Assembly (NCBI RefSeq): GCF_013426205.1
Contig: NC_089422.1
Span: 6,785,001-6,849,000, forward strand
Length of the DNA: 64,000 bases
Origin: Metarhizium brunneum
Lineage: Eukaryota; Ascomycota; Sordariomycetes; Hypocreales; Clavicipitaceae
Reading direction: 5' to 3'
The notes beneath the pieces were generated by a model. The model saw only the letters and a list, made by a program, of their open reading frames with translations, was not told the DNA's origin and searched no databases. Below, piece by piece: positions 46,630 to 58,100 of the stretch. Each line of letters begins with the position of its first letter. The stretch's first letter is position 1. The translations under genes and the position numbers were made by a program.

Positions 46630-48246
46630 GTTCGACGGGACTGCTACTGCCGCAGGAACAACCCCTATGATGCTGCTGAGGTGTTGGTTGAATGGCAATG
46701 GGGGAGCAGCCAACAGCAGACGTCAAAACCTGGATGCTAACGATGCTCCCGTCAGGAAGCACGGCTTCGGAACTTGCAAATCGCAGGATGGGCCCGGTTC
46801 GCGCGGCGTACTTTGACTATGTAATGAGTGGTGGTGAGGCTGGAAAAGAGCACCACGCCAGCAAAAAGGACAATCAGATGCTTGATATAAGTATGTTGCT
46901 GAGGCTCACAAGATCAACGGGCGGAATTGATTGGAGGAAGAGATGATGGTTGATGGGGGTTGCGCCACGCGAGTCGGGGGAATGGATGACGGAGCGACCC
47001 TGGTAAAAGTCATCCGAGGGGAACGGTCCAAAAGAGTGTGGTCTGGGGTCCAATTTGGCGAAGCATGGACAATGTTCTCGATGTGGCATTTGTGGCATTC
47101 TGGGCAAGCCACTTGCTTACCACCTAGTTTCTATTGTGGTTCGTCCCAGGAGACTAGCGATCATTCGGCAGCTTACTGCTGCAAGTCGCATTGGACCTTG
47201 ACGGCATGCATGTCCTCGTTCCTATTAACAAATCGCGGTTAAAAGGGATTTGCGCGAAATTTCGAACTGCACTGAAAGGGTCGAGGTTAAAAACACCATT
47301 ACGACTGGCAACACCACTTCAACATCTGCCAGCCAACACTAGTGAAAGACATTGAGATGAATAAATCATGATTGGTACCTGTATCTTTGGGGCTTGCAAG
47401 CCGCCAGCCCAGCTGCCACACCAAAGACAACTCATCAGAGAACAACCTTCTGGACTAGGCTGGGACGGACAAGTCATGGCTGGGAGCCAAATGCCACCGG
47501 ACAGGGCACGGAAACCAACTTTCATTCTCGATGCTGCGTTATGGTGATCTTTCGTCCCATGCTACTTTAAAGTGTTTTGGCGAGGAGGGGAAAAAATTAC
47601 TTGGAATTGACAATTCCTCTATTCGCCTTATTAGAAACCATATCGAAGCTTTGGTCTCTACAAATATTGCTGTTCCGCCAATCACTCGAGGTGATCGATG
47701 TACGGACTACGGAGTACTCCGTATCAGCAGCCTAAACACAACCGTGGACGGGCGCCATTGCATCTACAGATGTCAAAGCTTCGGCATTGTTGAACGCTCA
47801 GTGGCGGAAGATATCAATCCACAAATAAAAGGTTGGCGTTACTTTGTCCCTTTGGCTGTATCTGCACCATTAACCGGCCGAGTCGCAACCAACCAACCAC
47901 CCGCCACGATGCCACCAGCGGGGAGGGCTGGATGGCTAATAGCCGTCGGGACACAGCCACCATTGCCGGGGTTTGAATCCCGTGGAGCCTGGGGAGCGTG
48001 GAGAGGACAAGATGTTTCCTTCAAGTTTGTGGGGGAGGCGTTGCTCATCTCCACCTCTGGACCTAAACATGTGTGTGAAGACTATCTATGCAGTATTCCG
48101 CTGCGCAGGTTTGTGGCCAACGAATGGCTCGTGATAAGTTCACCGAGTGGACTGTGACAGGTGCATGTATTCGTCACACCTCCAATTATCATGTGTTCAG
48201 GTCTCTCGATATTAATAGTATAATGCGCACCAACTCTTGGGCCTTT
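46630..48246. other. Promoter of the sugar transporter and DUF2264 3' flank
   Basis: These 1.6 kb hold no convincing gene. The frame 47531-48157 (plus) has 208 codons but no recognisable feature and crosses the perfect 16-base palindrome at 47708-47723. A tRNA-like B box near 47972 does not fold into a tRNA. Confidence 0.5.
47708..47723. repeat. Perfect 16-base palindrome TACGGAGTACTCCGTA
   Basis: The sequence equals its own reverse complement. Half-sites of the same motif (TACGGAGT or ACTCCGTA) occur at 5098, 29062, 32391 and 34135, each time outside coding sequence. Confidence 0.8.
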
Positions 48247-50633
48247 CTACGCCTTGTCCTTGTTCATTTCGACCGACAACCACCGAGGAATATTTGGTGC
48301 CGTCTGCCAGCCGTCGAGATATGTCATCTTGGACACTCCATCTTGACCAGGCTTGGCGTATATGGCAGATACGTACCATGCCGCCTGGCCCGTTTCAATA
48401 GAGCCCTGCAGAGTCGGTATCGTTGTGCGACTATCGACGAGATTCGAATTAGGATCTGCATTGACCAGCATGGCCCGTCGGCTACCCATCGGTTCCAAAG
48501 CCTTGATACCAACCGCTCCCTTGGTAGCGTGTACGGCAAACGACCCGTCTTTACCGGTAGCCCAGCCGGCAGGCGAATTCGTGTCATAGTTGCCAATGAT
48601 TTTAGGCATTGTGCCCTCGCACTGTTCCTGGTCATACGACTCCAAATAGCGGCCATTGACCGAGTTGACGTTGCAAATGGCGAACGATCCATCGGCCGTC
48701 ATCAATTGCCGCCCCGTCTGTATGTAGTGCACCCTCAGGTGCCAGTTTGGGGTCTTTGGGGTAGATGGTACTAGGGTAGTCGTGATTCTGACATCTCTGA
48801 ACGGTTTCCAGCGCGACACGAGGACTGGCTGGCCGTCGCGGTATTCAATGCCCGCGTACTCGGAGACTCGCCTCGTCTTCCAGTACTCACCCCCATCATC
48901 GGAGAGACCAAGCTGTGATGCCAAGGCGTACTGTTCCAGCGAGAACAACCCGGGGGGAACCGAAAATCCAAATGCGCTACTGTAGGCAAATGCGCCATAC
49001 TTGGCGTGCGTAGCCTTCATGGGATAGCCACATGCCTGTCCCGACGATAAAAGCATGCAGTGGCCCCCCAGGCGGCTATGGAGAATAAGGGAAAGAAAAC
49101 AGACGTCAGAAGCCTAGTATTGAAACTTTGATTGGCGGCACATTTTAGCTCACCTCATGATATGTCCGGGGTGTGGCAGCTCCTTAACACTAGGGATCGT
49201 GTGGCTAACAAGCTCTTCCTCGGACGTCCAGAACGGATGGCTTTCGGGCACGGCCAGACAAATGAAGGCCAAGCACGCCCAGTACTGTACGTGTTAGGCT
49301 TACGGGGCGCGAAACCCCGGGGCACGACGCCGACGGGATGGATGAGAACTCACCGGGCTCGCCGGGCTGTTGTAGTTCTCGGTTAACTGTGCTGCGTAAG
49401 TACATGCTGTACACCCTTTGCAGACGCAAATCACTCTCCTTGGTTTCTTCACTTACATACATGTTGGGGTATGAATACCCCAGTGACAGAGTGCCACTTG
49501 AAGTCCACATTTCAGTCTGTGTCTGCCACCAGCGCAGGTTGCGAAGGACAATGCCCTTTACCATCCCCCACGTCAAAGGCGCGGGGAGTTCAACATGTGC
49601 ATATGCCAGGGCGCCCCAGAACGAGACCATGGCGAAACGATATCCCACGCTCCGCCCAAAGGGTATGGCCCTGCCTTGATCGTCATAGTAATGCACGAGA
49701 TCAAGAGCCGCCAATTGGGCTCGTTGTCTGAACTCGGCTGCTCGATCCGGGTCCTCGTCTCCAGCTAGTTGTGCGTACAAGAGCTGCAGGAACTGGATGG
49801 CGAAGCTGGACGAGTAATAATCCATCTCTGGAGCACAATGGAGTGTCATTTCAGGTCCGTAATATTCTTCTTCTCTTTTCTTAAGAAGTGGTGATTTACT
49901 CACGATGAATCCCTTCAGGCCCATCATTGGACCAGCCGCCGCCGCGGTAAAACGTCTCGAGGTGGCTGATATCCCGGGCGAGTCTGTCCTGGGAGAATTT
50001 CGCGCCACACTTCTTGAGGCCGAGGTTTGCAAATACGCGGAACCAAAGCCAATTCGTATCGGGCATGCTATTTCCGTCAGCCGATGCGGCCGGAGACGGG
50101 CGGCGCAACACACATTTTCTCATTGATAGAGTTGCCAAGCCACGCCTCGATATTGCCTTGCTCTCGCGTGGTGAACTTGTCCCAGATGCCGGGTATAACC
50201 GCCAGGGCAAATCCTAACACTGCTCAGTAAAGACTTTGCTACGTGTGAGGCAGCGGAACAAAAACTCACCTAGAGGGCACATTTCCACCATTCGTTGATC
50301 ATTGTCTCTTGGGTACCCCCAGAATTCATGACTGTCGGGATCTGTACCGGCCTTGATGCCCTGAATCCACCAGTCTGTCCCTTGGTATTCGCCGCCTCCC
50401 GCGAGCAGGGCTGCCAGGCCCCAGAGCGGTCGACATATTCCTTCAACTTCCGAGGCCGTTTGGTCGAAGCGAACGGCTGTTCCGCCAGGGCATCTCACTC
50501 TTGCTTTTGCAGGTGAGAAGAATGGCTCCAGGGGGTCGAGCACGGTTTGGAGGAGCTCTTGGACGGATGCTCGGTCGTGGATGCGGACCTTGCTGAAGGG
50601 GTGGGCACTGTTGTATCCTAGGTTGAGTGGCAT
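48247..50633 (-). CDS. DUF2264 domain protein, probable carbohydrate-active enzyme
   Basis: Predicted minus-strand exons are 50270-50633, 50114-50213, 49904-50067, 49457-49827, 49354-49377, 49154-49284 and 48247-49075 (660 residues, introns 46-79 nt). Exon five is only 24 bases (NYNSPASP). The N-terminal two thirds resemble DUF2264 (PF10022), an alpha/alpha-barrel-like family: [73 protein letters not shown] and [10 protein letters not shown]. The C-terminal part (from [14 protein letters not shown]) looks like a beta-rich domain. From memory, this family has been linked to CAZy family GH154 with beta-glucuronidase activity; that link needs checking. No signal peptide is visible, so the protein is probably intracellular. 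The sugar transporter downstream on the same strand suggests import followed by breakdown of a sugar or oligosaccharide. Confidence 0.85.
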
Positions 50634-51146
50634 TGTGATGATGTGTAATGAAATGATGTATACTAGGAAATGGAGTAGTGGTGCAGATTGGACATTTTGG
50701 GCGCAAAGGGTGTGGTGTATTTATGAACCGCCGCCATCGGATCGATTGTGCTTGGAGGTGGTGTTGATGCTGGCTGTCAAGTCGCCGTCAAGTCCACATG
50801 GTGGGGGCTGCTCGCGATAAGTATGACCGAGCAGGACCGAGGATGACCAAGGCGAATTGCGAGTGTTCAAGGTCGGCCTTGGTGCCGTATTCGCAGCAGG
50901 CAGAGGTCTGGTTTTCAGAGACGTGGGAATGAATGCAATGCAGCGCTAGTCCCTGCCAAGTGCAGAGTCTGCTTCGATGTAGTCGGTTCGGACGAGGTTG
51001 ACTTGTCACTGATTCACCCGCGTCAACACGGTCCTACCCTGCATTAATCTACATCAACACATGGAATGCAAACGAAACACAGCCTCGCCCATCACTCTTC
51101 CAAACCACCGCTCTTCTTCTCGTCACGTCTTCTCGGCACGCACACC
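50634..51146. promoter_or_regulatory. Divergent promoter of DUF2264 and ASX-homology genes
   Basis: These 513 bases separate two divergent start codons. I see no gene and assign no specific site. Confidence 0.5.
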
Positions 51147-51820
51147 ATGGCTCGACGGAAAAAGGCTGCGCCCAAACGCAAGTCAAAATGGACCCCAGAC
51201 AACATCCTCAGCGACCCAAAGTCGCCGCTGGCATCTGCGGACCTTCGAGCATGTCTCACCCCATCAATCCCTCTGTGCATAGTATTTTGCCCGAAATGAC
51301 TAACTTTTGGCCACGGCAGAGCGTGCTTGCGAACCCACTGGCGTGGACATCACTGAGCATCCAGGAGAGACGGGACGTGCTCTGCTTGTTTCCGGACATG
51401 GCGCACACGTTGGACGCGGACACTGATGACGCCCGGCCGAATTTCGAGACTCTGATGAATGACGATTCCTTCCGCTATGACTGTGCGGCGTATGTCGACA
51501 ATCTGGCCATGGGGAGGCACGATGCTGTTTGGTTGGAGGATGCGTGGAGTGCACACGACAGGAGGAAGGCGGGTGAGTTTGACGAGTGGCTAAGGGACAA
51601 GTTTGTCGAGGATTGGGCCGTGGAGCCTCCTGACGATTCGAAGAAGGCGAAGCCTGAGGAGAGAAGGGTACAGGATGGCCAAGGAGAGGGAGTTGATGGT
51701 CAGAAAAGGGGCGACGAAACGGAGTCTACATTGGCGGGTTGCCAGCCCCAGGACGAGGCGGATAATGGCGATTCGAACCACTGCATGGGCGAGGACTCGC
51801 ATCGCATCGCCATCCTGTGA
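51147..51820 (+). CDS. Asx-homology (ASXH/DEUBAD-like) domain protein
   Basis: Predicted exons are 51147-51248 and 51320-51820 (200 residues). The N-terminus MARRKKAAPKRKSKW is basic and probably a nuclear signal. The core KWTPDNILSDPKSPLASADLR joined to SVLANPLAWTSLS, then CLFPDMAHTL, ARPNFETLMNDDSFRYDCAAY and WLEDAW, matches the fungal Asx homology domain as I remember it. In animals this DEUBAD-type domain of ASXL proteins activates the BAP1 deubiquitinase on histone H2A; the fungal role is unclear. The only junction that rebuilds the conserved ADLR-SVL boundary in frame uses a GC donor (CGA|GCATGT), a good GACTAAC branch site and acceptor GGCAG. A GT donor at 51281 would give a 39-nt intron and an eleven-residue insertion. 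The C-terminus is acidic and disordered. Confidence 0.85.
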
Positions 51821-52025
51821 TGCTTGCTCCGGCGACGACTTTTTGGTGGATTTGATGGTGGTGGGGGGCCGTGACCCGTGGGCGAGGCAAGTGGGGCACC
51901 AGACATTTTGGCATTTGGGCATTTTGATCTTGATCCAACCGCCAAGACGCATTTGATCGCTTCTGCTTCTCACGGTACATCTCACACGGCCTTGTCCATG
52001 TGTGCCGCTGCGTCTGTCGGCAAAC

Positions 52026-53164
52026 ATGGCGGCCCCAAACAGTGTCCACAGTCGCTCGCATAGCCTGCTACTGCTGCAGAAGCTGCTCAACCTCCGCGAC
52101 TCGGCGAGTCCTCTCACTCTTGTCCTCGATGGCCTTGAACAGCCGGCGCAGCCCGTACTTGACGAGTTCATGACCCGCGCAAAGGTACGCCGCGTGCACC
52201 TCATAGACGTCTAGAGAATACCAACACAATGAATGCAGATTTCCAAAACAAAAGTCATACTGCTCTCTTTCGCCACGGTCAAGAAGCCGCAGACCGTCGA
52301 CGTCATGGTCAAGGCCGCCGGCAGGGATTTGCGACTCGTAGCCAAGGAACTGGCTGCGCATTATCCCGTCTTCGACCCGACCCAGCCAAGAGAAAAGCCG
52401 TCCCAAAGTAGGCAACTCCTCATCAACATTGTCGGACGTCGAGGCAAAATCGTCCAGGACTGACACCAAACGCAGGGGCCATTATTCTCATCGACTCACT
52501 CAACAGCCTCGCCTCCACGGCCCCCAGCTCCCTCTCTCACTTTCTCTCAAGCATCCTCACACCAGCAGTATCAATAGTGTCCGTGTACCACACCGACGTG
52601 CCCATCCTCCTGCCCCCATCATTCAACGAGTACGAACCGCACCCCTTCACCATCCTGAACCACCTCGCCACCGCCATCCTCCGCCTCTCCAGCCTGCCCC
52701 AGGAAATCGACAGGCAAAAAGCCCGCAACCGCGCCGTCCAGGAACCCGAGTGGGGCCTCAAGGAAGACCGCGAAGGCGTCATCATAGGCCTCAAGCCAAG
52801 GGCCCCAGACCAGGACAGAGGCGTCGTCGTCGACATGGAGCTGCGACGCAAGAGCGGGCGGACAGTGACGGAAAAGTTCATCCTGCAGCGCCACCTGCTG
52901 GCGGCGGGCAAGTCGGGCACGGGCAGAATCACGCTGTTGACGGACCACGCCATGTTTCGCCCGGCAGAGGCGGATCGCGACGACGCGGAGGAGCCGGAGA
53001 GCACGTTTAGCTTGGGGCTGACGGAGAAGCAGAGGCGGGACAGGGAGGGCATTGTGCTGCCGTACTTTGATGCGCAGACGGATATTGGCGCCGGCGAGGG
53101 CGGCAGGATATTGTATGAGATGGGGAGGGAGGATGACTTTGACGAGGAGGAGGATGAGATTTAG
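52026..53164 (+). CDS. ELP5: Elongator complex subunit Elp5
   Basis: Predicted exons are 52026-52184, 52239-52407 and 52476-53164 (338 residues), with introns of 54 and 68 nt; donors are GTACGC and GTAGGC, and the second has a CTGAC branch site. The N-terminus (HSLLLLQKLLNLRDSASPLTLVLD) and the block AIILIDSLNSLAS, with YHTDVPILLPPSF, belong to the RecA-like fold of Elp5. Elp4, Elp5 and Elp6 form the hexameric ring of Elongator, which is needed for wobble-uridine modification of tRNA. The C-terminal QEPEWGLKEDREGVIIGL, then LGLTEKQRRDREGIVLPYFDAQ and the acidic tail EEEDEI, is strongly conserved among filamentous fungi in my memory. The gene starts about 205 bases after the Asx-homology gene on the same strand. 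Confidence 0.94.
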
Positions 53165-53230
53165 ACGAGCACATGTGGAGATTGTAAAAACTGGGCATGG
53201 CTGGGAGTTTGCGTGAACCGTCGTTTCTGC

Positions 53231-53671
53231 CTAGGTTGACCAGCGAACCGTCTTGGAACTTGTGAATGCTGTGATGAAAGGGTATACATGGCCTCTATGC
53301 ATACCGCGTCTGGCGGATTCCAGGCACCGGCTGAGGCGTAGTATAACGTGTGCCGGGAGGAGGCGGGACAGGGCGTCTACCAGGAGCAGGTTCGTGTGGC
53401 CGCTGCCCGGACGCGGAGTTCGACCTTTGCCGGGGACAGGCGTGGTATGGCCGAGGCCCGGACGAGATGCTCCCGCTGTCCCGGGACGAGGTGGTCTAGG
53501 AGGCGGCGAGATGGGGGCCCCTCGGAGAAAAAGCCTGCCCGAAGCAGTGTTGGGCTTGGGCGGAAGCTTGACTCCCTTGCCATGGCCGGCGGGAGCGGCG
53601 ACACAAGTGCTTGGGTATAAGAGCACAAGAGCACACGATGGGACCGTAACAGCGCAAGGTGCGAGCATCAT
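53231..53671 (-). CDS. Putative small secreted protein with PG-rich octapeptide repeats
   Basis: An open frame of 146 codons from the ATG at 53671. It begins with a mostly hydrophobic stretch (MMLAPCAVTVPSCALVLLYP) ending near AAPAG, which could act as a signal peptide. A Pro/Arg-rich middle holds about four imperfect eight-residue units of the form xRPGxxGx or TPVPGKGR. The C-terminal part is unlike the rest and may instead be intron: a GTAGAC donor near 53370 with a CCGCCAG acceptor would shorten the protein. A TATA-like TATATATAA lies about 85 bases upstream on the same strand. The opposite strand is also open here, so this may be a GC-rich artefact. Its place beside the decayed cluster at 55-63 kb makes it worth noting. 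No function is claimed. Confidence 0.35.
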   Translation of the reverse strand: MMLAPCAVTVPSCALVLLYPSTCVAAPAGHGKGVKLPPKPNTASGRLFLRGAPISPPPRPPRPGTAGASRPGLGHTTPVPGKGRTPRPGSGHTNLLLVDALSRLLPAHVILRLSRCLESARRGMHRGHVYPFITAFTSSKTVRWST

Positions 53672-53753
53672 GGCGAAGATGGTATAGGTCAAGATGCTAT
53701 GCGGCAAGACACTTGGAGTCTGGATATCTTAACAAGGGTAGCAAATCTTAGTG

Positions 53754-53762
53754 TTATATATA
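53754..53762 (-). promoter_or_regulatory. TATA-like box upstream of the putative secreted protein
   Basis: The minus strand reads TATATATAA, about 85 bases upstream of the ATG at 53671. It fits a core promoter, but the surrounding DNA is AT-rich, so chance is possible. Confidence 0.3.
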
Positions 53763-55134
53763 CCTTCCGACTTTGATGTATCATGACTTTGACGATTGTC
53801 GCCTTCGCGTACGGGAACATGCTACTGACTCACGGCGCGCAAGACCTGCCATGATTCCACAATGGCATGCGGTTTATAGACAATTATAAATATCCCCTTT
53901 GGCATAATAATAGGATACTCGACTTAATAGCCACCTGTCACCGGAGAAAAATGCCAAGGGTTGGGGGCAGGGATATATAGCAGCAGATATTATCCAGTGG
54001 AAACGTACTGAAGCGGACAGCGATGGAAGGTGTAATAATGCCATGTTGTGCAGCAGTAAACCTATATTTTATTGCTTTATCTATTCCGTCTATTACATCC
54101 TAGAGCCCGTCAAATAGGACATGTGTGGAAACTACTCGCAGCTAGCATGCTGGGCTGGGCCCCCTTGTCTAGAGCCTGGGCATCTGAACCTCTTGCAACT
54201 CATTTTGAATGCAATACCACGTAAGCATAAAGATCCTGCGGGGCTTGACATCCATCTTATCTTGACATGAGAGAAGGGGGGCCATTCGACTTGTGTTCTT
54301 GGGTAAATGCTGTATACGATGTATAATGCCGTTTCACTCTCAGATTATCAGGTTTGCTCCGAATAAGTACTTGCCGCAGCTTTACCTTCTGGTGCATGGG
54401 GTCGAATGGCAGCCATGTCATGAGTGATTAAAAGCTCTGGTATATTTGGCCTGGCTACCTGAACCTGCTCGCTTGTAAAGAACCGGCGAGTGCTCACGCT
54501 CTATTTTTGCTTAATGTCTAATTCGGCGATATCATGAAACTCCTAGCGTATGACGGTTGGACGCTTTGGCTTCCGATAAACTTAGTTCTTTGCCATGATT
54601 TCCCCATTCTCAAAAACCGGCGTGGTGACTCGGCATGGACTCTCTTGCACCTGTCGAAGCCGCGATTCGCCCCGGGAGTAGGAGACAAGCTGGCTACACC
54701 GTCGAGTTTTGAAACTGTCATTATAGCAAGTCGATCCATACACACCGGGGACGTCGCCGCCACAGTCAATCTTGGGAAGGTTGGCGCAATCTCTCTGCAA
54801 GGTGACATGCCAGGTCCAGATTTGACGATGGCATTCGTGACAGGGCGGGCACGGGGAGCCGACGGTGATACTTGGCTTCATCACAAGATGACTCGCTTGG
54901 TGGAGGTAAAATAGCGAGTCCTTGTGCATTATTGTATACATAGGTATTCTTTCCCGTGTATCTTATCCTAAAACACTCATATGCAAACACTTGAAATCTG
55001 CCATTCTAAAACTTTTTGTTCCTACTACAACAAGCTTGTAAACTACTTGGCATCATCAAAGTGAAGCTGTATATTAATATAGCCCATAATATGCCATCAA
55101 ACCTTCCCCTTCATTTATACAACGCTATAAAATC
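53763..55134. other. AT-rich interval without a supported gene
   Basis: The DNA is visibly more AT-rich than its surroundings. The plus-strand frame 54534-54914 (126 codons, ATG start) and overlapping minus-strand frames have no recognisable features. I cannot say whether they are coding. The right end is the 3' flank of the ABC transporter gene. Confidence 0.5.
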
Positions 55135-58100
55135 TTACAGACCTCTACTTGCCCACAGCGCCGCGAATTCAGACCCAGACTGTGCAAGGAGCTCATCAGG
55201 AGGACCGGTCTCGACAACTCTCCCCTCAGCCATGACAACAATAACATCATAGTGACGTATAACGTCAAGCCGATGCGCAACCTCTATGACGGTGCGCCCA
55301 TCCAGGTTGGCACTAATAGCATCGCGGACCTGGTCGTCGGTGCGACGGTCCACGCTGCTTGTTGCTTCATCAAGGAGAATAACTGCACCACGGCTAGCAG
55401 CTCTGCCGTGTCGCAAGACTACTCTAGCAAGGCAGAATAGCTGCAGTTGTCCAGCTGAGAATATCAAGTCTTCTACCTTGGCCTCGAGACCACCCTTGGC
55501 TTCAATATAGGGCCAGATTGCCGTCTTTGTGAGGGCCTCTATGAGCGCTTCGTCAGCTTGGATAGATTGCTCCGGGTCGAGGTTGTGGCGGACGGTTCCT
55601 GCCAGGCGCAGCGCATCCTGCGGGAGCGAAATGAGTCGTGAGCGGATCGTTTGTCTCGGTACAGTGGCAAGATTGACGCCGTCAATGCGAATCGTGCTTC
55701 CGGGCTGCAATTCGAGAAGGCGGGCCAGCGTGGCCACAAGAGATGACTTGCCGCTGCATGGAGAGGATGGTAGGCTTAGTTTCAGTATACACATGCTGTC
55801 TTGGCATGAATCACAAACCTTCCAGATCGGCCACAGATTCCGACTTTTTGTCCTGGCGCAATAGTAAGACTGACGCCGAGCAGAACCGGATCGGCACCGT
55901 CTCTGGGGCGACACTTGTTAACACGGGAAGCGAGGAAGAAGAGAAGAGAAATACTCACTTGTAAGCAGCAGTCACATTATCAAGTTCAATTAGACCCCGT
56001 GATGGCCAACCGGGAGGCGGCTCCTGATTCTCTTGCAGCTTGTTCTCACTGGGCGTGTTCTTTATAAACCACTTTAGCCGGGTAATGGCACCAAGTGAAG
56101 TTTCCAGCTGCGTCCACTGGGTAATAACCATAGAAAGCGTAAATTCAAAGCTGATTATGTTTACCATGGCCAAGCCGATGGCACCGTTCGAGGTTGTCCA
56201 TGGAAACATGACGGCGAATGTAACAAGCACGAGCGCCATACCGGCAGTAAATAAATCCAAGATGACTTGGAGCCACCGCTGGATGCAAAACATGGTATAG
56301 TAAGGCCTTTGGGACGTGTTCAATCTGCAAAGGTTTTCTTCCTTTACCGCCATAGTCCATCCAAATGCGCGAATGGTGGAGAGCCCGGCCAGAGTCTCCG
56401 TGAAATGTGTGTATAACGGCGACTTCATCTCCAGGTCCAAGATTCGAACTTGGCGAGATGTTTTGAGGTAGTAGTGTTGGATCAAGTACACAGCTACAAA
56501 GCAAACGGGCAAGATTGCGCCAATGTACGATGATCCAGAAGCAATGATTGCCGTCTCGGCAATGGCTTGAACCACGGCCGCAACGGTCGCAATAAATGCA
56601 AAGGGCAAGGCTTGATCAAGCAGACTCATGTCCTGGCTGAATCTGTTGAGAGTCAACCCGTTATCCGTACAGGTGAAAAAGTGAAAGGGGGCTTGAATCA
56701 CGGCGGCCAGTAACATGGCATGAAGGCGCTTCGCAGACTTGGGAATGCCAATAATGGCGAAGAAAGCTATGTTGACCACTCCGCCAATCATGGCTAGGAC
56801 AATAAACGCGACATAGCCTCCCATGTAGCTTAGATTATCAGAGGTAGAGGTAGTGCCGTGTTGTGTCCATAGGCGCAGCCATATTTCTGAAATAGAGTCA
56901 GCCGAATTCCAACCGAGTCTGGGGCGGAACTTACGGGGCATCTTATCCGCAGCCACGGTGATAATGACGAGGATCAAAGTAGCAGTGACAACCGGCAGTC
57001 CCATCGACTTGAGATAGATTTTGTAACAGTCAATATCACCTGTTTGGCGGCTGAGCTCGGCCTCGGCGTGTCTCATAGCCTGGGCTCGGTCCGCCTCTCG
57101 TCGTTTTGCATGACGACTGGATTCATTTCCGTCAACCTCAAATGAGGAGTCATCCGACTCGGTCTCGTCTTGGTTGATACCCCAGTCCTGTTGATCAAAG
57201 GCCGAATACTGCACCTGGTTGCGGACAATCTTACCTTTCTCCAACATGGTGATGTAATCTGCCGCCTCAAGGAAGCTGACTGTGGGTGAGTTAGACAAAT
57301 GGCGAAACCTAAGCTATAGTTTTTCTCACCGTTATTAGTAGCAAGAACTACTGTCTGGCCGTCATTACGTAGCAGGCCGCCACTTCCAAGCAGCCTTTGG
57401 AAGACGGCGCGTGACGTCTTGTTGTCCAGGCCGCTGAAGACGTCGTCGAGAATTACAAACGTTTTGCGCGAGTATACTGCTCTCGCCATGGCCTGCGTGT
57501 ACTCATGGCTTAGTGTACCCTGCTACTCGTATAGCAACGGATTCGTTACTTACCACGCGCTGCTTCTGACCGCCGCTCAGTGCAACGCCTCCTGATCCCA
57601 CGATGGTCGCCACTCCCATGGGGAACGCAGACACATCCACGTCTAATTGGCATGCGTGGAGTACAGTTGCGAGCCACTGCTGGTCGTATTCTGACTGCGC
57701 GATAATATTATCCTTTACGCTGACGTTTGTGACCCAAGGTGTTTGGTCGCAATAAGCCAGGCTGCGTTGCCTGGTCTCAATTGTCCCGGACTTCAACGGA
57801 ACTTCACCGGCCATTGCTTTCAGTAGGCATGATTTGCCACATCCCACGCGTCAGACTACCATTGAAAAGGTGCCTTGCTCAATGGTCATGTCAATACTGT
57901 CAAGTACCTCTGTGCCGTCATCCACAGAGAATGTGGCATCTACGAGTCTCAACATCGGGCCGCTTCGGCGAACAGTCTTGTTAGATGGTCGTGCAACAAG
58001 TTCGAGAGCGTCTTTGGTAGCCATGAGAGATTTTTCTGGTGAAAGACCGAGGCTCTCTGGTAGTGCCAACGAATTTGTAGAAGCGGTGGAATGTCGAGAC

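Noticed and set aside
47925..47995. tRNA-like A box (TGGCTAATAGCC) and B box (GGTTTGAATCC)
   Set aside because: The T stem fails after three pairs and no matching 7-bp acceptor stem exists at the right distance, so the boxes are chance.
54518..54941. Three overlapping frames of 96-126 codons
   Set aside because: No recognisable residues or splice context; mutual overlap on both strands suggests chance.
57853..57900. Intron that would remove the internal TGA of the ABC transporter (donor GTAGTC just before it)
   Set aside because: The nearest usable acceptors would also delete the Walker A motif, and no proper branch site lies at the right distance.
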